This document shows, one piece after another, positions 27,402 through 36,348 of a DNA stretch of 64,000 nt. Both the position numbers and the translations under genes were made by a program. Origin of the DNA: Corallococcus praedator (GTDB lineage Bacteria; Myxococcota; Myxococcia; Myxococcales; Myxococcaceae); the NCBI RefSeq assembly GCF_003612125.1, contig NZ_RAWI01000002.1, positions 29,954 to 93,953 of the forward strand, in the 5' to 3' direction. Every line of letters begins with the position of its first letter. Position 1 is the stretch's first letter. Below the pieces are notes generated by a model. The model ran no database searches. It was given only the letters and a program-made list of their open reading frames with translations, and had not been told where the DNA came from.

Positions 27402-28624
27402 GCGATTCCTATCCATTGCCCAAGGACTGGCAGCATCCGTTGGATCCTCCTCCCGACTACAAGCGGTTGAGGCAGGAGGCCCCGGTGTGTCCTGTCCGGA
27501 TGTGGGACGGCAAGACGCCGTGGCTGGTCAGTCGCTACCAGGACGTGCTCGCGGTCCTGAGCGATCCCCGGCTGGTCCTGGACTCCACGCTGCCGGGGTT
27601 CCCGCACATCTCGCCCTCGTCGTCGGCCCGGCAGGGGCGGCCCCTGCCTTTCTTCCTGCGGCCGGATGCGGAGTACCGGGTGCAGCGGGCCATGCTCGTG
27701 CAGGAGTTCCTGCCCCGGCGGATGGAGCTGTTGCGGCCGAGCATCCAGCGCACCGTGGACGCGGCGCTCGACGCGATGCTGGCCGGCCCGCGTCCGGTGG
27801 ACCTGATGGGCGCCTTCGCGCTGCCCGTCGCCCTGCAAGTCATCTGCGACCTGCTCGGAGTGCCCCATGCCGGCGCCGAGCGCCTGCACGTCCTCAGTCG
27901 GACGATCGGCTCCCGCGCCTCGTCGCGCGAGGAGGCGACGCAGGCCCTGGTCGCCCTGGATGACTTCTTCCTGGAACTGGTGGAGGCGAACCTGCGCGAG
28001 CCCACCGACACGCTCATCGGTCGCGTCGTGGCCGAGCAGGTGGCGACGGGAAGGCTGAGCGCCCCGGACGCGGCCTCCATGTTCCATTCGCTGTTCTACG
28101 CAGGGCACGGGCCGCCCGCGTACATGTTCGGCCTGGGGACGCTGGCGCTGCTGCTCGACCCCGGCCAACTGGAGAAGTTCCGTGAGATGGAGGACCCCGC
28201 GGCCATCACGGCGGCGGTCCAGGAACTCCTGCGCTTCATCAACGTCTCCCACCTGGCCCGGCAACGCGTCGCCACGGTGGACGTCACCATTGGCGGCCAG
28301 CTCATCCGCGCCGGTGAAGGCATCCTGGCCCAGCCGGATTCGGCCAACCGCGACGAGACGGTCTTCAGCGATCCAGACCGCCTGGACCTCCACCGCGAAG
28401 TGCACCGCCACTTCGCCTTCGGCCATGGCATCCACCTGTGCACGGGGCGGGCGCTGTCCCTCATCGAGTTCGAGGTGGTGTTCAAGACGCTGTTCCAGCG
28501 CATCCCCACGCTGCGGCTGGCCGTGCCGCCGGAGGAGGTCCGTTTCAAGAAGGATGAGAACCTGCTCGGCGTGCACGAACTGCCGGTCACCTGGGAGCCC
28601 GCTTCCCTATACTCACCCCGATGA
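27398..28624 (+). CDS. Cytochrome P450, I-helix acid-alcohol pair absent
   Basis: A 408-residue soluble bacterial P450. The haem ligand is C348 in FAFGHGIHLCTGRA, and the K-helix ExxR is E276-L-L-R. The I helix, normally (A/G)Gx(D/E)T(T/S), reads AGHGPP near 235, so neither the acid nor the threonine used for oxygen activation is there. It overlaps the C-T protein by ATGA (27398-27401) and the MarR gene by ATGA (28621-28624). By context it should act on a carrier-bound residue or on the peptide made by the NRPS. The altered I helix suggests unusual chemistry or a substrate-assisted mechanism. Confidence 0.93.
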   Translation: MSDSYPLPKDWQHPLDPPPDYKRLRQEAPVCPVRMWDGKTPWLVSRYQDVLAVLSDPRLVLDSTLPGFPHISPSSSARQGRPLPFFLRPDAEYRVQRAMLVQEFLPRRMELLRPSIQRTVDAALDAMLAGPRPVDLMGAFALPVALQVICDLLGVPHAGAERLHVLSRTIGSRASSREEATQALVALDDFFLELVEANLREPTDTLIGRVVAEQVATGRLSAPDAASMFHSLFYAGHGPPAYMFGLGTLALLLDPGQLEKFREMEDPAAITAAVQELLRFINVSHLARQRVATVDVTIGGQLIRAGEGILAQPDSANRDETVFSDPDRLDLHREVHRHFAFGHGIHLCTGRALSLIEFEVVFKTLFQRIPTLRLAVPPEEVRFKKDENLLGVHELPVTWEPASLYSPR

Positions 28625-29088
28625 GCCGACCGCGCCCCGCGAGCCTGAGACTCGACGCGTTCCTCCCCTACCGTCTGTCGGTCGCCGCGAACGTCGTCAG
28701 CCAGCGGGTCGCGCGCGTGTACGCGGAGCAGCACGGCCTGAGCACGCAGGAGTGGCGGCTGATGGCCGTGCTGGGGGAGGACGGCGAGCGCACGCAACTG
28801 GAGCTCGTCAAACGCACGCGGATGGAGAAGGTGCCGGTGAGCCGTGCCGCGCACGCCCTGGAAGCGCGGGGCCTGGTGCGGCGCGCGCCCAGCGAAAGCG
28901 ATGCCCGGTCGCGGAGGCTGTCGCTGACCGCCGCCGGCCGCCGCATCTATGACCGCGTGGCCCCCGCCGCGCTCAAAGCGGAGGCGGAGGTGCTCGCCGG
29001 TCTGGATGACCGTGAGCGCGCGCTCCTGCGCTCATTGCTGGAGCGCGTCGAACAGGCGGCGAGCGAGGCCCTGACCCGCGACCCCTGA
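28621..29088 (+). CDS. MarR-family transcriptional regulator
   Basis: A 155-residue winged-helix regulator with [50 protein letters not shown] and the wing [16 protein letters not shown]. The start overlaps the P450 stop by ATGA, so it is made from the NRPS transcript. The gene after it is homogentisate dioxygenase, 38 bases further on. MarR proteins next to hmgA commonly regulate tyrosine catabolism, so its target may be hmgA, the NRPS operon or both. A palindrome in the gap (29095-29108) is a possible site. Confidence 0.92.
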   Translation: MSRPRPASLRLDAFLPYRLSVAANVVSQRVARVYAEQHGLSTQEWRLMAVLGEDGERTQLELVKRTRMEKVPVSRAAHALEARGLVRRAPSESDARSRRLSLTAAGRRIYDRVAPAALKAEAEVLAGLDDRERALLRSLLERVEQAASEALTRDP

Positions 29089-29094
29089 TGGTTG

Positions 29095-29108
29095 TCAAAC
29101 TGGTTTCA
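29095..29108. promoter_or_regulatory. Candidate MarR operator TCAAAC-TG-GTTTCA
   Basis: An inverted repeat with six-base arms (one mismatch) and a two-base centre lies in the 38-base gap between the marR stop and the hmgA start. It is in an AT-rich island. The position fits a MarR-family site controlling hmgA; the sequence alone does not prove it. Confidence 0.4.
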
Positions 29109-29126
29109 TTTGTTACCATCCCGGGC

Positions 29127-30422
29127 ATGGAACCGCTCCAATACCTCACGGGCTTTGGGAACGAGCACGCAACGGAGGCCGTCTCCGGAGTGTTGCCGGT
29201 TGGCCAGAACACGCCGCAGCAGGTCGCGTTCGGTCTCTATGCTGAACAGATTTCGGGCACGGCGTTCACCGCGCCGCGTTCGGAGAACCGGCGGACGTGG
29301 ATGTACCGCCTGCGTCCCAGCGCGGCGCACCCGCCGTACCGGAAGACCGAAGCGCGCCGCCTGCGCAGCGGTCCCTTCGACGAGGTGCCGCCTCCGCCCA
29401 ACCGCCTGCGCTGGGATCCGCTGCCGCTGCCCACGGACCCGACGACGTTCCTGGACGGGCTGTTCACGCTGGGAGGCAACGGCTCCGCGGCGGCGGGTGA
29501 TGGCGCGGCGGTGCACCTGTACGTCGCCAACGCGTCGATGGTGGACACCGCGTTCTTCAACGCCGACGGCGAGCTGCTGATTGTCCCGCAGCAGGGCACG
29601 CTGCGCATCGTGACGGAGATGGGCGTGCTCGCCGTGCCTCCGGGTCACGTGGCGCTCATCCCGCGCGGCGTGCGCATGCGCGTGGAGCTGCCCGAAGGCC
29701 CCGTGCGCGGCTACATCTGTGAGAACCACGGCGCGCCGTTCCGGCTCCCTGAGCTGGGCCCCATCGGTTCCAATGGCCTCGCGAACCCTCGGGACTTCCG
29801 CGCGCCGGTGGCGAGCTTCGAGGACGTGGAGCGCCCCACGCGCGTGGTGCAGAAGTTCCAGGGGCACCTCTGGGAGACGACGCTGGACCACTCACCGTTC
29901 GACGTCGTCGCGTGGCACGGCTCCCATGTCCCGTACGTGTATGACCTCGCGCGGTTCAACACCATCAACACGGTCAGCTTCGACCATCCGGATCCCTCCA
30001 TCTTCACGGTGCTGACGTCGCCTGGTGAGACGCCGGGGACGGCGAACTGCGACTTCGTCATCTTCCCGCCCCGGTGGATGGTGGCGGAGCACACGTTCCG
30101 GCCGCCCTGGTTCCACCGCAACGTGATGAGCGAGATGATGGGCCTCATCCACGGCGTCTACGACGCGAAGGCGGATCAGTTCGTTCCGGGCGGGGCGTCG
30201 CTCCACAACTGCATGAGCGCGCACGGCCCGGACCGGAAGACCTACGAGGCCGCGGTCGCCGCGTCGCTGGGGCCCAAGAAGATCGACAACACGCTCGCCT
30301 TCATGTTCGAGACGCGCTACGTGATTTCTCCCACGCGCGCCGCGCTCGAAAGCCCCACGTTGCAGGCGGACTACGACGCCTGCTGGGGTGACCTGCGCAA
30401 GGCCCAGCTCCCTCCGCGCTGA
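29127..30422 (+). CDS. hmgA: Homogentisate 1,2-dioxygenase
   Basis: A 431-residue cupin-fold dioxygenase that opens the ring of homogentisate to maleylacetoacetate in tyrosine and phenylalanine breakdown. The start is ATG 29127 ([18 protein letters not shown]), the usual N terminus of the family; the frame also opens 39 bases earlier. Family signatures include [47 protein letters not shown], the iron ligands in [12 protein letters not shown] and [16 protein letters not shown]. No fumarylacetoacetase or isomerase gene follows in the window. A MarR gene lies directly upstream. Confidence 0.97.
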   Translation: MEPLQYLTGFGNEHATEAVSGVLPVGQNTPQQVAFGLYAEQISGTAFTAPRSENRRTWMYRLRPSAAHPPYRKTEARRLRSGPFDEVPPPPNRLRWDPLPLPTDPTTFLDGLFTLGGNGSAAAGDGAAVHLYVANASMVDTAFFNADGELLIVPQQGTLRIVTEMGVLAVPPGHVALIPRGVRMRVELPEGPVRGYICENHGAPFRLPELGPIGSNGLANPRDFRAPVASFEDVERPTRVVQKFQGHLWETTLDHSPFDVVAWHGSHVPYVYDLARFNTINTVSFDHPDPSIFTVLTSPGETPGTANCDFVIFPPRWMVAEHTFRPPWFHRNVMSEMMGLIHGVYDAKADQFVPGGASLHNCMSAHGPDRKTYEAAVAASLGPKKIDNTLAFMFETRYVISPTRAALESPTLQADYDACWGDLRKAQLPPR

Positions 30423-30595
30423 GCGCGCGGGCCGGGGGGCATGGGCCGATACATTCTTGAGATTCAAGCGTCGCGGTCATTCATGACTTCGGTGTGTGTC
30501 AATTCGTGCGAGCCATGAACCCATGAGGTGACGGAGATCCAATCGGAAGTCGCGCGCGCAATCTAGCGAGCGAATCATTCCGAAAGGCTCTCCTT

Positions 30596-32576
30596 GTGAA
30601 AGACGTGTCTCGCATGTCCCGCCTGCCTTCTGGCTGGCGAAGTCTGTTGTTCGTTCCCCAGTTCGCGTTCACCCGAGCCGCGCGGCTGTCCGCGGATTGC
30701 TTCGTCCTGGACCTGCAGGATGCCGTGCCGCTGGCCGCCAAGGCCGCCGCGCGCGCGGGCGTGGTCGAGGCGTTGACGTCAGGGCTCTTCGAGGGACGTC
30801 CCGTGGTCGTCCGCATCAACGAGGCGGACCTCGCTGAATTGCACACCGCCGACCTGGATGCGTGCGTGGGATTGCCCGGCTTGACGGCGCTGATGCCGAC
30901 GATGACCCGAGGGCCGGAGGAACTGGATGCGCTGCACGAACGCGTGGCCCTGCTGGAGGTCGCTCGGGGCCTCCCCCGGGGGCACACCCGGTTCCTGCCG
31001 CTCCTGGAGACCCCCGCGGCCGTCCTGGAGGCGCGGCGGATGGCGCTCGCGGGCGGCGGGCATCGAGCCCTTCGACACGCCCTACACGCATGTGGGGGAC
31101 CGCATCGGGCTGGAGGCGCATGCCCGCGAGGGGCGCCTGCATGGCTTCACGGGCAAGTGCTGCCTGCACTCGGATCAACTCGAGACCGTGAACCGGTGCA
31201 TGACCCCCTCGGCCACCGAACTGGCCTGGGCCCGTCGGGTGACCCAGGCGCAAAGACAGGGCACGTTGTCCACGCTGACACGCAAGGTGCCGGGACTCAC
31301 GACTCCTGGCGCGAGCGAGGCCCCCGCCGCCTCGGTGAACGAAGGCATGGCCCTCGTGGAGGGTCAGCTCATTGGCCCGCCCCACCTGAAGGCCGCGCAC
31401 CGGATGCTCGCGCTCGCGCCCCTCCTGGAGCCGGTCGAGGATGCGCGCCAGGTCGTGGTGGGACGACGGGTCACGCATGCGCTCGAGCGCCCGCCGATGC
31501 CCGATGACCTGCTGCCCAATCCGTACGAGATGACCGCGACCGCTGGGATGCGCGACCTCTGGGTCCAGTGCTTCTACTCACACGACCGCGTCGTGACGAG
31601 CGCGCCCTTCGCGACCCGGCTCGGGCTCACCCCGGCGGGCACGCTCCCGCTGCCCTTCATGATGGGCCTCTATCTGGCGTGCTGCATGTCGAGCACCCAC
31701 GGCGCCATCTACCACCTGGGCTTCCGCAACGCGCGCCAGCTCGCCCCGCTGCGGGTGGGGGACACGTACCGTCAGGAGATCCAGGTCCGGCGGGTGCGCA
31801 ACACGGGCGACGGAAAGCGCTCGGTCGTGACGACCCACCGCCGGCTCCTGCGCGTGGGCGACGAGACGCCGGTCTTCACGCTCGACAAGCGTGAGCTCTA
31901 CCTCCGCCAGCCGGAGTCCTTCGAGCCCTCGCCCGAGGCCGCCCGGAGGGATGAGGAGGAGCGCTCGCAGGCCCTGGCCTTCCGGACGACGCTCACGCAG
32001 CGCGCCCATGAAGTGCTGCCGCGCGCGGAGGCGGGCACCGCCCCGTCCTTCGAGGCGGGGGACCTGCTGCTGCACAGCTTCGCGAGGCCGCTGGGCATCA
32101 CCGCCAACCTGGCGCTGTCCACCCAGCTCCTGGTGACGCATCCCATCCATCTGGACCACCACCGCTTCGACCTGGGGCACGGCAGGGGCGTGGTGGTGAG
32201 CGGTGGACTCGTCGTGTCCATGACGCTGGCCGCGGCCGCGAGGGACCTGCACGAGGTCCTCTGGGAGGAGTTGATCGCCGCGGACAACATCCGTCCGGTG
32301 GCGCCCACGCAGACCGTGGGGGCGCTCTCGTATGTGCTCTTCCGCGCGCCGGTCGAAGGGCTGGATGGATTGGAGGAACTGGTCGTGAGGACGCTCGGCG
32401 TGCTGGAGCTCACGCCATCGGCGGAGCTGGCGGAGGTCCCGCTTCCACGGGCGCTCTTCACGCTCGAGAGCGAACGGCCCTCCGCCTACGATGAGTTCTG
32501 TCGGCAGCACGGCCTCCAGGCACTGGAGGGGCGGGTGGTGTGCGTCGCCACGCGTCGCCTCGTGCGCATCCGTTAG
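30596..32576 (+). pseudogene. Broken CitE-like lyase / MaoC-like hydratase fusion gene (internal deletion and frameshift near 31060)
   Basis: The first part reads from GTG 30596 as a CitE/HpcH-type CoA-ester lyase (RSLLFVPQFAFTRAARL, CFVLDLQDAVP, RFLPLLETPAAVLEARRMALA). Near 31060 the homology jumps to another frame, continuing as AAGIEPFDTPYTHVGD, LHGFTGKCCLHSDQ. By comparison with CitE proteins, about 45-55 residues including the GAED-type loop are missing at the jump. The second frame then runs to 32576 as a double-hotdog MaoC-like hydratase (GAIYHLGFRNARQLAPLRVGD, LLLHSFARPLGITANLALS, THPIHLDHHR). The lyase must be inactive. The MaoC half could still be translated from an internal start such as 31200 or 31347. 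Confidence 0.75.
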
Positions 32577-33517
32577 TGAGGCGGAGTGACGTCCGGGGCG
32601 GAACGGAGCTGGCGGCGGTACTCCCCGGGCGTCTTGCCGACGTGGCGTTTGAAGGCCTTGCCGAAGGCGCTGTCGGTTTCGTAGCCCACCGCTTCCGCGA
32701 TGGCCGTGAGGGATTGGTCGGGGTTCGCCATCAGCCGGCTGGCGGTGTGCATCCGCCAGCCTGTGAGGTACGTCAGCGGGCTCTCCCCAATGACTTTCTG
32801 GAAGCGCTCCGCGAACGTGGAGCGCGACATGCTGGCGAGCTTCGCCATGGACTCCACCGTCCACGGATGCCGGGGCCGTTCGTGCAATTGCTGGAGGACC
32901 TTGCCCAGCTGCGGGTCCTCCAGGGCCCGGAGCCATCCCCCCTTCTCGGCGGGAAACGCTTCCAGGTGCGCGCGCAGGGCGTGAATGAACAGCACGTCGG
33001 CCAAACGGGTGGCGACGATTTCATGGCCGGGGCGTCCGGCCTCCATCTCCGCGGCGACGAGCTGGATGATGGACGCCACCCACCGCGTGGAGCCGACGCC
33101 ATCTCCCTTGATGTGCAGCACCCGGGGCAGGCCCGCGAGGAGACGGTGGAGCCACGTCCCCGCGAACCCGAAGCTGAAGGAGATGAGGGTCGTCTGGGGC
33201 CCGTCTCCTCCGTGTCTCAGGACGCCGCCACACTGGGCGCCCTGGGCCGCGTAGATCTCCGGCAGGGGCTGCGTGCGCGTCCGGGGTGAGTCCCGGAGCA
33301 GGTGCGGCGCGTCGCCCAGGATGAAGACCCAGTCGCCCGCGGCCAGCGCGATGCGCCGCCCTTCGACCTCCAGCCAGCAGCTCCCGCGAGATACGGCATG
33401 GAAGAAGCCCGGGTGTCCCAGGTCCAGCTTGAGTCCCCACGGGGCGCTCAGCTCCAGGCGGCCATAGACCTCGGTCTTCAATTGAAGGCTGCGGAGCGAG
33501 TCCGTCAGAACGTCCAT
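32573..33517 (-). CDS. AraC-family transcriptional regulator with cupin sensor
   Basis: A 314-residue regulator. The start is ATG 33517, with GGGAGGG eight bases upstream. The N-terminal half (about 1-190) is a cupin-type sensor of the AraC/cupin_6 group (HPGFFHAVSRGSCWLEVEGRR, GDWVFILGDAPHLL). The C-terminal two helix-turn-helix units are complete (WTVESMAKLASMSRSTFAERFQ, LTAIAEAVGYETDSAFGKAFKR, then GKTPGEYRR). It is divergent from the dehalogenase-like gene with 86 bases between the starts, so that enzyme is its probable target. It ends a few bases inside the terminus of the broken CitE-MaoC gene. Confidence 0.92.
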   Translation of the reverse strand: MDVLTDSLRSLQLKTEVYGRLELSAPWGLKLDLGHPGFFHAVSRGSCWLEVEGRRIALAAGDWVFILGDAPHLLRDSPRTRTQPLPEIYAAQGAQCGGVLRHGGDGPQTTLISFSFGFAGTWLHRLLAGLPRVLHIKGDGVGSTRWVASIIQLVAAEMEAGRPGHEIVATRLADVLFIHALRAHLEAFPAEKGGWLRALEDPQLGKVLQQLHERPRHPWTVESMAKLASMSRSTFAERFQKVIGESPLTYLTGWRMHTASRLMANPDQSLTAIAEAVGYETDSAFGKAFKRHVGKTPGEYRRQLRSAPDVTPPH

Positions 33518-33603
33518 GCATCGCCCTCCCGGTCGGACGATTGAACCAGAGAACCGGCGTTTCGCACATGGGGCGTCCGGCGTCGCGGGGCTATCCCTGG
33601 GGC

Positions 33604-35019
33604 ATGACCCTTGTTCAAACCACGGATGTCTCCAGGAAGCCGGCACCGGGGGCGCTCGCCCTGACCTGGGCCGGGTGGGCCGCTTCGGTCTCCGTCGTCG
33701 CCCTCGTCACGCTCGCCCTCCACGTCACGCCGCACGTCCGGGGCATCGGCTTCTTCCCGGTGCTTCGCTTCGCGGTGGTCACACCCGCGTGTGTGCTCGT
33801 CGCGGTGGCCTCGGCCTTCCTGTACCGGGCCCTGATGGGACGGTCCCCGCGCCCGCGCGCCACGCTGGCGGCAGCATTGGGGGGACTGGCGCTGCTGATG
33901 CTTGCCGGGCTGGCGGCGGTGGGACCTTCCGGCCTTGTCGCGGCGGCCCTGCCGGCCCTGCTGGGAGGCGCCGCCGCGCTGGCCCTGCTCATCCCACGCT
34001 TCGTCGAACGACCGCGCCGCTCGCGGGTCGGGACCGTCGCGCTCATCGCCTTCGGAGCGCTCGAAGTTCTCGGTGTCGCCCTGGCGCTGTCGAGCGAGCG
34101 CGTCGCGCCGCGCGGACCGGAAGGGCTCGCGTTCGACATCCCCCGCGAGCTGTTCGACGCGGACTCCCGCTTCCTCACGCTCCCCAGCGGCGCGCGCGTC
34201 CACTACGTGGATGAAGGGGAGGGTGAGACGCTGCTCTTCCTGCACGGCAATCCGGCGTGGTCGTTCCAGTGGAGGGACCTCATCCGGGAGCTGCGAGGCT
34301 CGTATCGCTGTATCGCGATCGATTATCCCGGCTTCGGTCTGTCGGAGGCGCCCGCCGGCTATGGCTTCACCCCGCGCGAGCAAAGCCTGGTCGTGGAGGA
34401 GTTCATGGAGCGCCTCCAGCTTCGCGACGTGACCCTGGTCATGCAGGACTGGGGCGGTCCCATCGGTCTTGGCCTCGCGGGGAGACGCCCGGAATGGGTG
34501 CGGCAGGTGGTGCTCGGAAGCACGTGGGCGTGGCCCACGAGCAGGAGCGAACCTCGCGGCATCTTCTCGGTCATCGCGGGCGGCCCGCTCGGCGAGTTCG
34601 TGCAGGTGAACTTCAACGGCTTCGCCTCGTTCGGCATCAAGAACGGCGTGGTCCGTGCGCTGCCTTCGGACGTCCTGGACGCCTACCTGCGCCCGTTCCG
34701 CCCCCTGGAGCGCCGTGGCATCGCGGCGTTCTACCCGGGGCTCATCACCGGGGACTCGGAGTACTTCGCGGAGGTCGAAGCCGGCCTGCCGCGTCTGGCG
34801 GACAAGAAGGCCCTCTTCTTGTGGGCGCTCCAGGACCAGGGCTTCCCCCGGTCCGACCTCGAGCGCTTCCAGCGGACCTTCCCGAACCACCGGACGGTGG
34901 AGCTTCCCGACGCGAACCACTTCTTCTTCGAGGACACCTCCGCCCAGGTGGCGTCGGAGCTTCGCGCGTTCATGTCACTGGAGCCGTCCGCTCGTCACGG
35001 CTCCGGCCTGCTTCAGTAG
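33604..35019 (+). CDS. Membrane-anchored haloalkane-dehalogenase-like alpha/beta hydrolase
   Basis: A 471-residue protein from ATG 33604. Residues 1-165 hold about four hydrophobic segments (ALTWAGWAASVSVVALVTLAL, TLAAALGGLALLMLAGLA, GTVALIAFGALEVLGVALAL), an unusual addition. The rest is an alpha/beta hydrolase of the haloalkane dehalogenase group: oxyanion and halide region FLHGNPAWSFQWR near 213, aspartate nucleophile D282 in MQDWGGPIG with its neighbouring Trp, and histidine H439 in DANHFFFED. Hydrolytic dehalogenation of a small organohalide is possible; epoxide or ester substrates cannot be excluded. An AraC regulator is transcribed divergently. Confidence 0.82.
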   Translation: MTLVQTTDVSRKPAPGALALTWAGWAASVSVVALVTLALHVTPHVRGIGFFPVLRFAVVTPACVLVAVASAFLYRALMGRSPRPRATLAAALGGLALLMLAGLAAVGPSGLVAAALPALLGGAAALALLIPRFVERPRRSRVGTVALIAFGALEVLGVALALSSERVAPRGPEGLAFDIPRELFDADSRFLTLPSGARVHYVDEGEGETLLFLHGNPAWSFQWRDLIRELRGSYRCIAIDYPGFGLSEAPAGYGFTPREQSLVVEEFMERLQLRDVTLVMQDWGGPIGLGLAGRRPEWVRQVVLGSTWAWPTSRSEPRGIFSVIAGGPLGEFVQVNFNGFASFGIKNGVVRALPSDVLDAYLRPFRPLERRGIAAFYPGLITGDSEYFAEVEAGLPRLADKKALFLWALQDQGFPRSDLERFQRTFPNHRTVELPDANHFFFEDTSAQVASELRAFMSLEPSARHGSGLLQ

Positions 35020-35918
35020 TCGCCGCGATCGTTCAGCGCGGACTCCCTCGCCACCACCGCCTGGACCTGCTTCGCCAGGAGCTTCGCGTCCGCCTTGCTC
35101 TCGCAGATCTTGGTGCACGTGACGATGCCGTGGTAGCTCAGCCACTGACCACCCTTCTTGGGATAGACCTGCTTGTACTGCTCGACGACAGCGGCGGCTT
35201 CGCTGAACAGGTCGTGACGCTTGTTGCCGCGCGCCAGCTTCCCCACCGAGAAGCGGATGCCTGCCTTCTGGCGGTGATCTTCCCCGGGATCCACCAGGAC
35301 CGAGCGGGTGGCCTCCCAGCAGCCCACGATCTCCGCCGGAGTCACCACCAACGTGGCGTGTTCGTTGAACTGCCAGACGCAGCAGGCATTGTCGCTGTCG
35401 TCCTCATTGGGGTCGTACGTCCAGCGATCCTTGTCCATCCAGAAGTCCTTCTTCTTGGGCAGGAAGGACCCCTCCATCCGGTTCGTCTCGACGGCCTCGG
35501 CGATCTTCTGCGCCTTGTAGGTGTTCGTCGTCCAGCGCGGCGCCACCGCATAGATGTAATAGCTGTCTGAAATCTCCTCGCTCTGGTCGTCCGTCAGCGG
35601 AAAAAAGGCGGCGCCCCGGATGTCGCGCGCCAGGCAAACGCCCGAGCTGAGTTCGATGTCGTCATCGGAGCAACGCCAGACAACCTTGCCCGCGTTGGCG
35701 TTCACGGGGGTTTCACGTGCCCAGGCGGTATTGAACCCCTGCGCGAAGACCTGGGTGACCGTCCTGCCAGAGCCCGTCGCGTGCCAGAACAACTCCGTCC
35801 CGTCGTGGGTCTCGTCGTAGGGGTAGCGACCGTTTCCGACGGACAGCACCAGCTCCGCATCGTCATCATCAAGGGGAGACAGTCTCAACGCGTCGCGCTT
35901 CCTCGATTCCAGCGTCAT
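35013..35918 (-). CDS. Hypothetical protein, possible ADP-ribosyltransferase-like fold
   Basis: A 301-residue protein with no signal peptide, starting at ATG 35918. It overlaps the end of the convergent hydrolase by seven bases. The order of segments recalls cholera-toxin or pierisin-like ADP-ribosyltransferases: TELFWHATGSGRTVTQVFAQGF (about 41-62) as the first strand and loop, SSGVCLARDIRGAAFF where STS-type motifs sit, SYYIYAVAPR, and NEHATLVVTPAEIVGCWEA as the E-containing strand. The usual Arg and STS residues are not clearly conserved, so an inactive or distant relative is equally likely. Composition is less GC-rich than its neighbours. Confidence 0.6.
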   Translation of the reverse strand: MTLESRKRDALRLSPLDDDDAELVLSVGNGRYPYDETHDGTELFWHATGSGRTVTQVFAQGFNTAWARETPVNANAGKVVWRCSDDDIELSSGVCLARDIRGAAFFPLTDDQSEEISDSYYIYAVAPRWTTNTYKAQKIAEAVETNRMEGSFLPKKKDFWMDKDRWTYDPNEDDSDNACCVWQFNEHATLVVTPAEIVGCWEATRSVLVDPGEDHRQKAGIRFSVGKLARGNKRHDLFSEAAAVVEQYKQVYPKKGGQWLSYHGIVTCTKICESKADAKLLAKQVQAVVARESALNDRGDY

Positions 35919-35971
35919 GATGAACCCGTTGCCTTTCGGGGCTCCACGCGTGCCCGGCCCGGTCTTCCATC

Positions 35972-36307
35972 CTATCTGGATTGGGGGGCCGCGCGGACCG
36001 CCGTGCGCTCCACCTGCTTGAGCAGGTCCAGGAGGGCGCGCAGGGAAGGGTCCTCCACGGGTTCGAGCAGCTGGACGGTGTTGCGGCGTCCCTCGTCCTC
36101 GATGGTGAGGACGTAGCGGGTCTGGTCCGCCGCCCCCTTCGAAGCGGTCCCCACGCGTGCGGGCCGCTCGAAGAAGGAGGCGGCCTGCACGCTGCGCGCG
36201 ATGGCGTCCGCCTGCGCCGGGGGAAGGTCCCCCAGCTTGAACACATGAGGCCTGTTGAGGCCTGGGATGAAGGCGAGCCCTCCCTCCCGCTTGAGTTCGA
36301 TGCGCAT
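35972..36307 (-). CDS. Emfourin-like inhibitor of the adjacent M4 peptidase
   Basis: A 111-residue small protein. ATG 36307 is preferred because GGGAG lies upstream; the frame also opens at 36343. The N terminus MRIELKREGGLAFIPGLN and the helix LPPAQADAIARSVQAASFF match emfourin, the protein inhibitor of protealysin-like metallopeptidases. Its gene normally follows the peptidase gene, as it does here, 41 bases after the peptidase stop. It should be cytoplasmic, or co-exported, and block the mature enzyme by tight binding. The strand order is peptidase first, inhibitor second. Confidence 0.8.
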   Translation of the reverse strand: MRIELKREGGLAFIPGLNRPHVFKLGDLPPAQADAIARSVQAASFFERPARVGTASKGAADQTRYVLTIEDEGRRNTVQLLEPVEDPSLRALLDLLKQVERTAVRAAPQSR

Positions 36308-36348
36308 CGCACGCGCTCCCGGACGCCCGTCAGGACGTCCCATGGGGT

